From: Trichopria drosophilae
Taxonomy: Eukaryota > Arthropoda > Insecta > Hymenoptera > Diapriidae
Length of the DNA: 64,000 bases
NCBI GenBank assembly: GCA_030407085.1
Contig: CM059582.1
Location: forward strand, 137,447,001-137,511,000
Reading direction: 5' to 3'
The notes beneath the pieces were generated by a model. It saw only the letters and a list, made by a program, of their open reading frames with translations. It was not told where the DNA came from and made no database searches. The position numbers and the translations under genes are program-made. The first letter of the stretch is position 1, and each line of letters begins with the position of its first letter. Shown one piece after another: positions 11,711-23,230 of the stretch.

Positions 11711-13271
11711 TCAATTATTTGAAAAGAAACAATTGAGCACCTTCATCGTAGAACTCGATCGACGCTCGAACTGCCGAAACGAGTTGGCCCCTGGCCGTTT
11801 TCAGATCGAAATTTTAAAAAGTCGAAATTTTTATTTGGAAAAATATCGAGGTATTCAGAATGACGAGACGCATGTTTTTTTCAAAAGAAATTTTTTGATT
11901 CGACGAATAGCTTTCACAATAAAAAATAAAAACGACTAAAATCGTTAATCATAAATTTAATTATATTTTAAGATATAAATCGTCATATTTTATTCAATTA
12001 TGCCTGAAACAGCTTGCAATTTTTTTTACCTACTCCTGATGGTCAAGCGATGACGTCCGTAATATAAAAATTATACAAAGTTGTTATTTTTAAATATTTT
12101 TTAATTGTTAATAACGCTAGATTGGTGACCGGAAACTTATCTCTTCGCGGACAAAAAGCATCGAGGGAAGTTTCGAGTTGAGCAAACTGTCAGTGAGACT
12201 TTTATTCCTCTATATTCAAAGAAGTTTTATGGAAAATTTCAACTCGATTGGTTTAAAAATGACCAAAATATCTTGTGTTTAACAAAGCGCATGGCGACGC
12301 GCCTCGCAACGGCGACTTTCCACGGAATGGTTGATCTGCCTGAACTGCACCGCATGGGTTTGTTTTCAGTTTTTCTATGTTTTCAGAAGTAATTTTTTAT
12401 TTATTGTTTTTTGTATTTACCTCATTATTTTTAGAAATGCCATTAATAATATGTACGAAATTTGGAAACAATAAATATCAGTTTCAATTCCATGTACTCT
12501 TGGGAGATGGAGACGAGAAATTGGAAATACGGTTCTCTAAAAAAAGTCGGAAGTAAAGTCTTGCAGTAGTACGAATACTTAATAATTACACAAACTTGTT
12601 ATCTTTAAATAATAGTGTCTATAAGAACAATGCACATCTTATTGTTTACTTCAGGGTGTCGGACGAGCCGTTCCGCAGTGCCGCGTTACAGTGCATCGCC
12701 ATGCGCTTTGTTAAACACAGGATATTTTGGTCATTTTTAAACCAATCGAGTTGAAATTTTCCATAAAACTTCTTTGAATATAGACGAACAAAAGTCTCAC
12801 TGACAGTTTGCTCAACTCGAAACTTCCCTCGATGCTTTTTGTCCGCGAAGCGATAAGTTTGCGGTCACCAATCTAGCGTTATTAACAATTAAAAAATATA
12901 TAAAAATAACAACTTTGTATAATTTTTATATTACGGACGTCATCGTTTGACCATCAGGAGTAGGTAAAAAAATTGCAAGCTGTTTCAGGCATAATTAAAC
13001 GAAATATGGCGATTTATATCTTAAAATATAATTAAATTTATGATTAACGATTTTAGTGGTTTTTATTTTTTATTGTGAAAGCTATTCGTCGAATCAAAAA
13101 ATTTCTTTTGAAAAAATCATGCGTCTCGTCATTCTGAATACCTCGATATTTTTCCAAATCAAAATTTCGACTTTTTAAAATTTCCATCTGAAAACGGCCA
13201 GGGGCCAACTCGTTTCGGCAGTTCGAGCGTCGATCGAGTTCTACGATGAAGATGCTCAATTGTTGAATTGA
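11711..13271. mobile_element. Large foldback element, ~570-bp arms, ~390-bp loop
   Basis: The left arm (11730-12302) and right arm (12690-13262) are reverse complements with scattered mismatches. The outer ends read CAATTGAGCACCTTCATCG on the left and CAATTGAGCATCTTCATCG in reverse complement on the right. A TTCAATT / AATTGA-like sequence lies just outside, but a target duplication is not certain. The arms contain no long frame. The single-copy loop contains the candidate spliced frame listed separately. A diverged single arm of the same family lies at 18240-18890. Confidence 0.88.
12327..12754 (+). CDS. Candidate three-exon frame inside the foldback loop (hypothetical)
   Basis: Three short open segments join in one frame through consensus-like splice sites. 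Exon 1 is 12327-12357 (ATG start, donor GTTTGT). Exon 2 is 12435-12552 (acceptor TTATTTTTAG, donor GTAAAG). Exon 3 is 12655-12754 (acceptor TTTACTTCAG, stop TGA at 12752). The introns would be 77 and 102 bp, normal for insects. The product would be 81 residues with a central KYQFQFHVLLGDGDEKLEI strand-like segment and a basic C-terminus. I do not recognise the protein. The last exon runs about 60 bp into the right inverted arm, so the frame is part element and part loop. It could be a captured host fragment, a degenerate element gene or a chance frame. Each splice site and frame was read by eye. Confidence 0.3.
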
Positions 13272-13805
13272 CATTTTTGATGCTGATTAATACTCGTTGG
13301 ATAAAATAGTTATTAATATGAAAAAATCCAATTTAGTTGATGGCGCATGTGATTTTAATCCATTTGATTAAGTGGTTGGCTTCGTCATTCCCATACAGCT
13401 CCGGTAATAACTTTACAGTAGTATTTACACGCTCGTGCCTTTATTGCACGGGGCACCTCAAATCATGCTACCAATACGTACAATACATATTTATCTTTTT
13501 ACTTTTATTTTAATATGTTCAACAACTAATACCACCTAATTCCGCATGGATCTATAAGATTACTGTAAGTTCAATATTAATGTTTAGTTGCTACAACCAC
13601 ATATTTAGAGATCACAACAATTCGAAAGTAGTTTTCTAAAAACTGAATAAATGTTGAATAAAATAAAAATATAGCCCTTTTTCTTTGTCATTGATTTTCT
13701 AATATGCAGCGTCATATTATTTCCACCTCCTTAAAAATTAGAAATCTGCCTTGCGGTTGTTATAAGTAATGAACGGTTAATGAAAATATCACATAATAAT
13801 AATAA
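13272..13805. other. AT-rich spacer without recognisable features
   Basis: No coding similarity or repeat was recognised between the foldback and the SINE. Confidence 0.4.
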
Positions 13806-14235
13806 GGGGTCGAGATGGTTACGATGGCTAAGGCGTCCGCCTTGTTTCGTAACCTGAACGTCTCCGAAAGTTCTGGGTTCGAGTCCCCGTGTAGACAATT
13901 TTCTGCGCGTTGAATTGAACTCAGTACCAACACTGCAATCACCTACCTCATGGTTTGGGGCATGGTTGCAGTGAAATTTCACGCTGTTCTTGTAGAGATT
14001 TGAGCAAAAAATTTTTCACTTTTCCTACAGATTGAGCGACATAAGAAACCAATGTTGTTGTTAAAGTTATTATTGAAATCATAATAATATCAATAACAAC
14101 AACAATAACAATAATAGTGATAATGATGATGATGATAATCATGATGATGACGATGCTGATGATGATGATGATGATGCTGCTGCTGCTGCTGCTGATGATG
14201 ATGATGATGGTGATGATGACAACTAGTATGCACAT
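13806..14235 (+). mobile_element. tRNA-derived SINE-like element with simple-repeat tail
   Basis: The head resembles a tRNA with a long variable arm (Ser/Leu class). GATGGCTAAGGCGTCCGCC serves as D-arm/A-box and a perfect GGGTTCGAGTCCC B box lies at 13875-13887. A body of roughly 170 bp without frames follows. The 3' end is a microsatellite-like tail of AACAAC, GATGAT and GCTGCT triplets (about 14090-14222). Similar CATAATAATAATAAG strings lie just before the head (13792-13806) and after the tail (14280-14294) and could be a target duplication, but low complexity weakens that. Frames inside the element are by-products. Confidence 0.62.
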
Positions 14236-15860
14236 ATTTTATATTTCGCATATGACACGCTAATTACTTTGACTCACCGCATAATAATAATAAGTTGTTG
14301 ATGTCGACGAAAACCTTTCAAAAGTTAGTGTTCTTCCTGTCTATTATGAGCAAGAAGAGAATTTCATCACAAATAGGAATACCGGTTGGCACGAAAATGT
14401 GATCCCATTGGTCTCTACTGACATATAACTTTTTTTTAGACGGGCACTACTGACATATAACTTTTTTTATAACAGTTTTTGGGTCTCACGAAGTTTTGAA
14501 ATTTTAAAAATACATTTATTTTGTGTGAAAAGCTGTTCATCTATTAATATGATCAGCTCTATTTGATTCCTTGTTGATATAACAACAACTGATATCAGAA
14601 TATTTTAATTTTCCCGACTGTAGTCTATTTTCCACTTTTATGATAACTATCGATTCCACATTGGGGAGGAAATATCCGCATTGTATTATTCAAGAAGTAC
14701 AAGACTGGCATGTATTATTATATTAATAGGCAATTATTGTAATTATTGTAATCATGCTACAGATATCCTCTAAAATTTATTAATATCACGCATTTTTCAA
14801 TTTTTAATTATATAAATTAAAGGCAATATAATATTTTTCATTTTATATGAATCTTAAGGCGCACAGAATTTATTTGTCACTTTCACTAAGGTGATTCAAA
14901 TCACGTAACAAATTTATTCACCATTGAATATCTATTCACTAGTACCGTAATAATTAATAATTATGATCTATTTCGGAATAATCACTGTGAGGCGCCTAAT
15001 GATGCAGTTTCACATTACAATTATACGTTATACATTTACAATATGTTTTATTATTCCCTACTACATCAATTCTATTATATACGTAGATTTCACGCGATAC
15101 TCCGTTTAACAGGTAGGCACTGAGAAAGAATCGGATTTGGCGTTTTCCTCTCTCCGCGATTTATTTTTTTAGCTTCTACCCTATTGGATCAGATAGATAA
15201 CTTCGTCAACGATATACACAAGTAGGGCACCAGAATAGCAGAGAGCGCGCGAACGGGATGCGAGGTAACACCACCACTATATTAAGGGAACGCCTCCTTG
15301 TAGGGCGGAGTTCAACCAATAGGCTGACAATACCAAGGCAATCCAATAAGATACCACTTCTCTGTCGCACGCATATTGATCGACAATAAACTCAACTGCT
15401 GGCATTAAAGTTGGCAAATCGTTAATTTTATCTATAGAACATCATCTGTTACTCTATTCCTACATCATGTGACAATTCTACACTCAAATCTACATAAACC
15501 AAATTTTACATGGTATATAGAGCATAAAAATGCGTTGTTAACTGTAGATTTTATGGTGAATCAATTTTCTAGTACCAATTCCACGAAATATGAATCATGA
15601 ACAAAATTTACTTGTTGAAGTTTTCAAGGAACAAACTGAAATATTTGTTCGCTGTATAAAGCTATAAAATCTGATTTTATGTACCCATTAGCATATAAAT
15701 TGAAATTTTTAATATGTTATAACGAAACATTTTGTTCGTAAAACAGGCGTTAACTTTTGCGACCCAAAGGCGACCTCCCTATTGTCTTGTGACGGCTTCG
15801 CCGTCTCTCGGACTCGCGGATCGCCAGCGGACGTAAAAGTTTACCCCCAAAACACACTTT
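14236..15860. other. AT-rich stretch; GC-richer CCAAT-containing patch at 15110-15420
   Basis: No gene was recognised. A 19-bp direct duplication (ACTGACATATAACTTTTTT) occurs near 14418 and 14447. The patch at 15110-15420 is less AT-rich and has CTATTGG, CCAATAGG and CCAATAAG boxes, which could mark an old promoter, but no transcript start or exon can be supported. Confidence 0.35.
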
Positions 15861-15865
15861 ATGTT

Positions 15866-17668
15866 AAAAAAACTCGCCAAGTTCTTATTCTACAAAAAAA
15901 GCTCTGAAAGCATGTAATAATATTTCTATCGAAAGAAACCATTGTCTAATGATATATACATTAATTAGGAAGGCAAAGTTTCTGTAAATTGTTAATTCTA
16001 CCAAACCTCTTTAAAAAGTAATAAAAATTCAAAACAATTAATATAAAATAATCCTAAACATTTCTTTCACAAAAAAAAAAGATTTAATGAAAAAATGTTA
16101 TTACATTAAATCTTACTTATTGTAGTTTAAAAATGGATACAACATCGCCAATATATTTATAGGTCCCTTATTCCAAGCATCCCTCTAATTAACTTGACAA
16201 AAACTTGGCAGCCCTAATTGAAAATATTTTGAAGATAAGAAAAAAATTACAGTTATGTATCTATGTGCAGTGCAAATCAATGTAAATACAAAGCAGAGTT
16301 TATATGGAAACATGAAGTTTATCATTGAACTGACATATTTCTCTTAAGCCGAAGGCTCTTTAAAACTTCCGTTGACCAAAATTGTATGAAACTGAGTAGA
16401 TATACATGTAAAATATCCCAGCAATATTATGAGCCGGTTTGACGTAGACGAACCATATTTTAAAACGTTAACAAAGTATTCATGGTTAACCTTACATAGA
16501 AAAATCTAAAGTAATGTTACGATCATCAAGAAGGTTATTTTTTCGATCAGATAGAAAAATCCACGGTAGGTGTACTCGTTCCCTAAAGTCGGGGTATACA
16601 TATTATTTCCACCAGTGACTAAACTTTCTGACGCTGTGATGTATCGTTAGACATCTCTATAATCTGCAAGTTTCTGCTTTAACGTAGTTTTAAAAATTAT
16701 TCTGCCCGGGCGGGAATCGAAGAAACGATCTGTGCTTCCGATGTCTAATATGCTTCCGACACAGACACGAAACCAGAAGTCACTTTTACTTTTTAATGTG
16801 AATTATTTTTTTTTCGAATTGTGTAATGATACTCAAAAGGAGAAGTAAATCATCGGAATATGTAATTAATGCAATATAAGGAATTGCAACTTAATACAAC
16901 AATATAGAGTGAACGGACAAACTATTGAATGCGTTCTAGAATTCATATGTCAATTAATTTTGTTTATTTACAAAAGAGGAAGTGCCGTTCAATGTCTTCT
17001 GATCAAAATACTTCGAAAAAAATTGTAATAAGGACAGCCAAGTTTTTGACAAGTTAATTAGAGGGATGTTCTGAATAAGGGCCTGTAAATATATTAGCGA
17101 TGATGTATCCATTTTTAAACTAAAATAAGTAAGATTTAATGTAATAACATTTTTTCATTAAATCTTATTTTATATCATTAAATTTATTATTGATATTTAT
17201 CGGTCATTAATAACGATAACCTGTAAGAAGAACTTAAGGTTTTATAAAATATTTTATATATACATACATTAAAAAAAATGAAAATAGCAAATGGAGTGGA
17301 ATAAATTTTAAGAGGATAAAGTTAAATAAACGGATTTTGTAATAATTATTGACATTTCGACCTTAGATTCTGGTCGTATTCAGACCCTGTCTGAATTTTA
17401 AATGATATAATTTATAAACAGTTGAGAAAAATAATAATATGAATAATAAAATCTTATTTTTACGAAAGAAATGTTCAGGACTATTTTGAATTGTTCAGAA
17501 TTTTATTACTTTTTAAAGAGATTTGGTGGAATTAACAATTTGCAGAACTTTTGCCTTCTTAATTGTTGTATATGGTATTATATAATGGTTTCATTCGATA
17601 GAAAGAACTTGGCCTTATTACATGATTTCAGTAGTTATTTTGTAGAATAAGAACTTGGCCAGTTTTAT
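15866..17668. mobile_element. Foldback element, ~390-bp arms, right arm split by an insertion
   Basis: The left arm (15866-16250) and right arm (16990-17668) are reverse complements. They share GCCAAGTTCTTATTCTAC at the outer ends and GACAAGTTAATTAGAGGG at the inner ends. The spacer of about 740 bp (16250-16990) has no coding similarity. The right arm is longer only because 278 bp are inserted in it (17172-17449). An extra GAAAGAACTTGGCC block in the right arm near 17603 is absent from the left. Confidence 0.82.
17172..17449. mobile_element. 278-bp insertion with an 11-bp target-site duplication
   Basis: AATCTTATTTT occurs at 17161-17171 and again at 17450-17460, and the intact left arm shows the pre-insertion sequence without this block. 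An 11-bp duplication suits a retroposon (SINE, LINE tail or similar) better than a DNA transposon. The insert is AT-rich, without a B box or frame. It contains GACATTTCGACC, then a TCTGGTCG/CAGACCCTG stretch, which resembles 3' ends of some non-LTR or Penelope-type elements, though I cannot assign it. Confidence 0.7.
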
Positions 17669-18239
17669 TGTGGAATTTCACAACTTTTTGCGAATATAAT
17701 TAGCACCAATATACTATCTGTGATGTAGTGATTTTAAACATTTAAATTTCTTCCAAGTAAAGAACATAGAAATTCTTAGCACCGTTTAAAACAAAATTAT
17801 AAAAATATAATTAAAAAGGTAATTTAACCTATTATAAATGGCTAATAAATATGAAAACAACATTTAAATTATCATTATTTTGTCATATCTTAGTGACAAA
17901 CATAACTGTAAAACAATTTTTGCCATAATTACTTCGTTCTTTTTATATGCGATATTACAGAATCAGTTGTATTATATTATTATTTCAGAAACATTTCATT
18001 TAACAGGTTTATATAGATTTTTAATTAAGTGGTTCAATGTAACCTTAAATATAAATACATAAACGTTAAGGAGACATTGAAAGATTTTGAACAAAGATGA
18101 ACTCCTCTGCGGAATGAAGATTATGGCAAATATTGTTCTTAAAAAGCTGCAAAGTTCATGATTATATAACTTGTTTACACATAATAATTTTTAAACTAAT
18201 GCTTTCTCAATAACATAAATAAAATCCAGATAAAAAATA
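17669..18239. other. AT-rich spacer without recognisable features
   Basis: A 60-codon frame at 17880-18062 is hydrophobic and AT-driven with no similarity that I recognise. Confidence 0.4.
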
Positions 18240-18890
18240 GATATAGTGTTGAATTCGCTGGCCGCGCATCTTTTATACTGAGCGATATCGCTCTACCCAG
18301 TTTCCGCGCGCACTTTATTTAGAATCGCCATAACTTTCCAAATTTAATTCTGATCGGTCTCAAATTCTCCAAAAAACTTCCTTTCCTTCTAAGGAACAAA
18401 TCTTTTGCTCGAAGTTTTTTGAAATCGAAAGTGCCCCACAGACTTTTCGACGGCAAAGCTACCCACGCGCGGATTCCGACATTAGCGATTTAAAAATTAA
18501 TTTGTTATTAACAAAATTGACTTTTACAATATTTTATTGTTTCATAGTCATTGTTAGGATATATCCGTGTACGTCGCAAATTTCAAACAATTTTCTCAAT
18601 AATTGTCAGAGATATCACGATTTATGTTTTAAAATGTAATTAATGTTACGGTTCAATTTTTTTTTGTTTTTATTGTTTAAATCGGAAACTATTTAATATA
18701 TTTAAAAAATTCACAGAGAAAATTTAGTTGATTTGCCATTCTCTACATGCACGTATTAAAATTTAAAATCGAAATATCGACTTTAAAAAATTGCACGTTT
18801 TTTCCTCGTTGGACAAAAGGGCCGCTCGAGCGTCGAGCGAGTTGTATGGGAATCGGGCCGTAGCACTGTAGTGCTTTTTAAAATAGCGAC
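18240..18890. repeat. Diverged single arm of the 11.7-13.3 kb foldback family
   Basis: It shares with the right arm of that element, in the same order, a TTATTAACAA block, a TTTTAAAATGTAATTAA-like block, ATATCGACTTTAAAAAATT and CGAGCGTCGAGCGAGTT near the outer end. Identity is clearly lower than between the two arms at 11.7-13.3 kb, so this is an older or different subfamily copy. No opposing arm was found nearby. Confidence 0.5.
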
Positions 18891-19439
18891 TTAAACTTAT
18901 TTTCACTCAAGAAAATTTAACAATTCTCCAAACAAATCAAGAATGATATCCTTTATTGCTCTTACACGTGAATTTCATTGTAATTTAGTGCATACTCTAA
19001 GTGCATAATAACACCATTTGTTTACAGACCTAAACGCGACCGGTTCAGGATAGTGCTATACTTTAAAAACCTGATGAAAAAATATATAACGGCTTATGCC
19101 AAATGAAGATGAGAATATAATTACGTTTACCATCTATTAATGTGACCTCTATGTTTCGGTAAACTCGCGACCATCATCGGAAGGAATAGTTAGATCTAAT
19201 TTATAGTTTACTATTCACGTGCTTTATTATTAGTTCAATTTTATAACATATTCATTTTCTTTATCTGCAATTTCATCTATTTCATTCAATATTCACATTC
19301 CCCTGGACTGCAGTGTTGCATCGATCACACACTGAATATTTGATTCCCATGATCTCTATCTAAATCAGTATCTGCTTAGCCCACATTATCAAATTGTTGA
19401 TGTTTAGAAGAGCAATCGCTCCTCGTACTAGACCGACCC
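18891..19439. other. AT-rich spacer without recognisable features
   Basis: No coding similarity or repeat was recognised. Confidence 0.4.
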
Positions 19440-20335
19440 ATGTTACATCTTTTCATCTTTAATTCAAATGTAAAAATAATTCAATAATCGTCTGATGATA
19501 AACAGATGTTAACGATTAACCTTTTCAATTGTAATTGTGCATTTTTGCTCTTGCTTTCCCAGAGCTCATTATAATAATGAAAAGATGTACCGTAGGTCGG
19601 TTTTTAACAAATTAACCCAGATAGCAGCGTGAGTCTCATATCGCCCTCCATGTGCACTCATAAGTGAGAGTAAATCGCATTTTGAGTCTCCATGCGAGTG
19701 CTATTAGGTGGTAGACATGGAGAGTGATTGGAGATCATATGTGAGATTTCCATTCTCTCGAAATATGCGCATGCGCAAGATACTAACGTTCCATTGCACA
19801 GGCATTCTACCCGACGCCTATTGGTTAGCCATCAAGACCAACTGCCAATCAGTGATTAGAATTACAAGTATCACAAAATACTCATCTATGCGTAGAAGCG
19901 GAGACTTTTCGCGCTTGCGCAATGCATTAAACTCTCATGTGAACTCATATACGCACTCACAAATGACATCTCAAATATGAGAACAACGTGGGACATAATA
20001 CAACTTCCCATACAGCACATACGTTGCAAATATGTAACGGTTATGTCACAGGAATGTAAAAATGTCCGCCTTCATAACCGTTGTATATCAGTAACGTATT
20101 TGGTATGTAACAAAACATTTTGTGCTGTCTGGGTTATGCCCTACCAATGAAAAATCTATATTTTCGAAATATATAACTCGATTGTTTTTACTAAAAAAAA
20201 AGCGATTACGTGTTTCATTAATTTCGTGAACACGAAAGAAGACACAATAAGACCAATTGAAATTATTAGGTTAAATTAAATTGATATAAATAATATTTTT
20301 AAATTTGAATTAGAGATGAAAAGATGTAACGCACA
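19440..20335. mobile_element. Inverted-repeat element interrupted by a piggyBac-like MITE
   Basis: The ends are GTTACATCTTTTCATC followed by TTTAATTCAAATGTAAAAAT on the left, and the reverse complement of the same with a few changes on the right. Weaker inverted similarity continues inward (AACCTTTTCAATTG / AATAATTTCAATTG). Without the nested MITE the element is about 370 bp. It encodes no protein. Confidence 0.65.
19616..20133. mobile_element. piggyBac-like MITE (TTAA target, CCC...GGG ends)
   Basis: The left end is CCCAGATAGCAGCG, directly preceded by TTAA (19612-19615). The right end is TGCTGTCTGGG, followed by TTAT (20134-20137), one change from TTAA. TTAA duplication with CCC-starting terminal repeats is the hallmark of piggyBac-type elements. 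The 518-bp interior has no transposase. It includes an imperfect palindromic segment around the GTAACGGTTATG / CATAACCGTTG strings near 20035 and 20080. Confidence 0.7.
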
Positions 20336-20414
20336 CGATTCAAGTGTCACGATATATACATGTACAAAGATATCATGTTATTGGTGGATCATCATGGTCG
20401 TTATCGTTGTTCTA

Positions 20415-21108
20415 AAATATCCATAACTTATATCTGGTCTCCGATTCTGGTGTCTTGAAAATATTCTTAATCGTAGCAAGTTTTGCTGGAATCGATTTTG
20501 GGCATACTCGATTAACTCGTTAGCTTCTCTAAGGCATTTGTCTTATACACATCTTGGCTTAAGATTCACTTCATATACGCCAAGACAAAGGTCACGTAAG
20601 TATTACAAAGCAAGATGTAAAAAATCTTGAACTTGATTCTCATCAAGAAGTACCCACTGTTCACGTGCCTTTTGTAACATCACTCTCGCTACTTCGTCCT
20701 TTGCTCCTTGCATTATGACATGTTCTTGAAAATTCAACTATCCATCCTGACTTCGTAACTAACCGAGAATAGCTTGCATCCTCAGTTGAATACTGCAGTT
20801 CATTATGCTGTAAAAATGCTGGCATTTGATGAAGAATTCCTATAGCTTCCAGAAAATCAGTAGCATCTCTGTACCCACAATCATTATTTCTTGTTTCGGA
20901 AAAATCAAGATCTTGCAAAAGATTGACGAAGAACGCGAAAATTGGAACTCTTTTCTACTTTAGTATAGGTGCCATCAATCACTACTAATGTCTTACTAAT
21001 ATTCACTAATGTTGTCTTGCGAGTTTTTGGTTGTGATTTATAGAGGATTTGAGAAATCAGCAACGTCTCTTTGAATGTGAGTAATTTTGTGAATATCACC
21101 GAATCCAA
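20415..21108 (-). pseudogene. DDE_Tnp_4-type (Harbinger-like) transposase remnant
   Basis: Two overlapping minus-strand frames form one protein segment. The upstream one (21108-20905) contains TLVVIDGTYTKVEKSSNF, matching the first catalytic-Asp block of arthropod DDE_Tnp_4 nucleases (normally followed by Q-R-R-S/T). The downstream one (20918-20661) contains GYRDATDFLEAIGILHQMP and TEDASYSRLVTKSGWIVE, matching the second and third blocks of that family. A frameshift lies at 20905-20918. Weak similarity (a REANELIEYA segment) continues in another frame to about 20415. The N-terminus is missing. No terminal repeats were recognised, so the element is a fragment. I rely on motif recall. Confidence 0.72.
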
Positions 21109-21277
21109 TATTTACAAGTACAAAGCGAGATACTGACGAACAGTGCTTACATCAAGATTAACGGATTGTCGAGTAGTATATAACACGTTAGTTTACATAC
21201 AAATGTTGTAAGATCGTACTTTTTGAAATATCTAGAATCTCCTTGAACTGGAATAGGACCCCAATAGCCATAAAGCT

Positions 21278-21990
21278 TAAATATAATTAACAGCTTAAAC
21301 CTACAACTTGCATTAGATGTTAAAATGCTATTGTGTGAAAATCTCTAAACATTTCAAACATCTTGCGTCGTAATCGCTCGGATTCTCAAACGCTAGGCCT
21401 TATCGAAACGTTTATAATCTCAACTAGTAATGAAATTCATAACAAAAGAAGGTAAAAGAAAAAAATATAACATTTATAATCATAACTATAAAGTTAATAC
21501 AACTTCGATTTGACAGTACTTGAAATAGACTGGTATATGAATATGATTTATTAGCATGCAATTATAACAAATCTAAAGAAAGAAAACGGCAAATAGTATA
21601 AAAAAATATAATATGAAAACATAAAACTAAAAAAGTTTATATAGACATGCAAAATATACACATAATTGAAAATTAAAAAGATACATGTGTGGCGTTTCGT
21701 TCAATCCCCTCCGTACTTGAACTCCTCAGTGAGGCTTGGCGGAAGGAATCAGCATCAGACGCCCTAACTACAAACTGATACTGAATTCTGACACACACAT
21801 CCATGATTATATACATCTTTTTTTTTGGTATTAATTACATTACTAGTTGGGATATTTCGACAGAGCCTAGCGTTTGAGAATCCGAGCGATTACGACGCAA
21901 CGTATTTAAAATGATTAGAGATTTTCAAATTATAGCTTTTTAAAATTTAATGCAAGTTTAAGGTAGGTTTATGCCGTTAATTATATTTAT
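21278..21990. mobile_element. MITE-like element with ~130-bp terminal inverted repeats
   Basis: The left repeat (21278-21408) and right repeat (21855-21990) are reverse complements. The best-conserved core is GCGTCGTAATCGCTCGGATT with CTCAAACGCTAGGC next to it. Outer parts share AATATAATTAAC and ACTTGCATTA. The interior of about 445 bp is AT-rich without a transposase. A precise target duplication was not defined. Confidence 0.75.
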
Positions 21991-22072
21991 TTATAAATGC
22001 ACCTATGTTAAATTTATATTATTGTTAATCGAATCTGGGCGCGAGTGAATCCTCAACACTAGTTTTGTCGGT

Positions 22073-23230
22073 AAACCTTGGGAAAGACGTCCTCCCTCGG
22101 TAAAAAAACGTAATAAGGTGTTTCTGATGTACTTTTGCCTCCTGAATTCGAATCTGGTGGTAACATTTGGTAACACTAACTTAAAATAACCGCTAGAAAA
22201 CGCAGCTTCTTTTAGTTTTTTATATTTATCTTGAAAACTATGAGTCTGACAAAAGAATATATCCCACAAAATATGTAGGGCATACAATTCTCTACACCGA
22301 GAGAAATATGATTGGCACTAGTTACGCCCAGCGATGCTACGAGTGTATTTGAAAGTCGGTTGTCATTTTGTTCGGCTGGGAGTAAGCAGTAATGATACGC
22401 GGTGGTGTTGTCCGAACACGGGGAATTGTATGTCGCGGCTCTATCGTCGGGGGAGCTCTCACCCTCCCCCCAAGGATAACGCATCCATACGAGCAAAAGG
22501 GTGAACTGCCGTTACGGCCAGGCGTACGAAATGACATCACGCGTGCCAGTAACAAAACGGCGAAGATACAATGTTAATGCTACAATAAAATATGTGCACT
22601 TTTATTAACACAGAAACCTAACACAGACACAAATGTAAAAAATATAAAGTACTTGCTTTCTCGACAAATTCATGAAATTTTACAGAAAATTTGATCATAC
22701 CTTAATGAACAACTTTCTCGCTGAATGTATAAAAACACAAATTTCGCAGTTCTGCATTAAAAAATTAATAACTTTTTTTATTTATTAAGATATATAATTT
22801 TTTCTTTCTGCACTAGATCTGGGAAACTAATGAACAATTTCATTTGTTATTCGTTTCAAAATTCTCAAAATTGACTGAGTTATAGCGAGTTGAAATAGAA
22901 AGTATTTGCGAACCGGCCACGCAGTAACCAGTCGTGTTTCTTCCTTTCCGTGCACATGTCGAGGCGTGCATTGCGCTCATGCTCTGGGGGGGGGGGTGGG
23001 GGCTTTGACGTAACGGATCCGCACCCCGTTGCCGTTGCCTGTGGGCATCAGAAAGGTGCTTTTGCAACACAATTCAGGAGGGCTTTTTGTCGACATAACT
23101 GTTTGTGCTCTACCTGTACAACTTTTTTCTCGGTGTACAAAAAAGGTCCTATGCATTTTTTCCGCGGAAAGAGCCCATAATGAGTTTCTGCAATATCAGT
23201 AATAGGGAGTTCAAAAAATCCCGGTAGAGT
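22073..23230. repeat. Degraded inverted-repeat element related to the 28.7 kb foldback
   Basis: The left part (22073-22320) shares with 28755-29010 a GGTAAACCTT.GGAAAGAC start, TTTATCTTGAAAACT and a CAATTCTCTACA block. A segment on the opposite strand (about 23095-23180) contains TTTTCTCGGTGTAC, the inverse of the TACACCGAGAGAAA seen near 22293. This suggests an old foldback whose middle has been replaced or expanded with GC-richer sequence (22370-22570, 22900-23060). Frames here overlap on both strands and are not supported as genes. Confidence 0.4.

Noticed and set aside
13948..14235. 95-codon hydrophobic Ile-rich frame
   Set aside because: It is the translation of the trinucleotide tail of the SINE-like element.
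22003..22577. Overlapping frames of 60-94 codons around 22.0-22.6 kb
   Set aside because: They lie in a degraded inverted-repeat element and a GC-rich patch, on both strands, with no recognisable protein.
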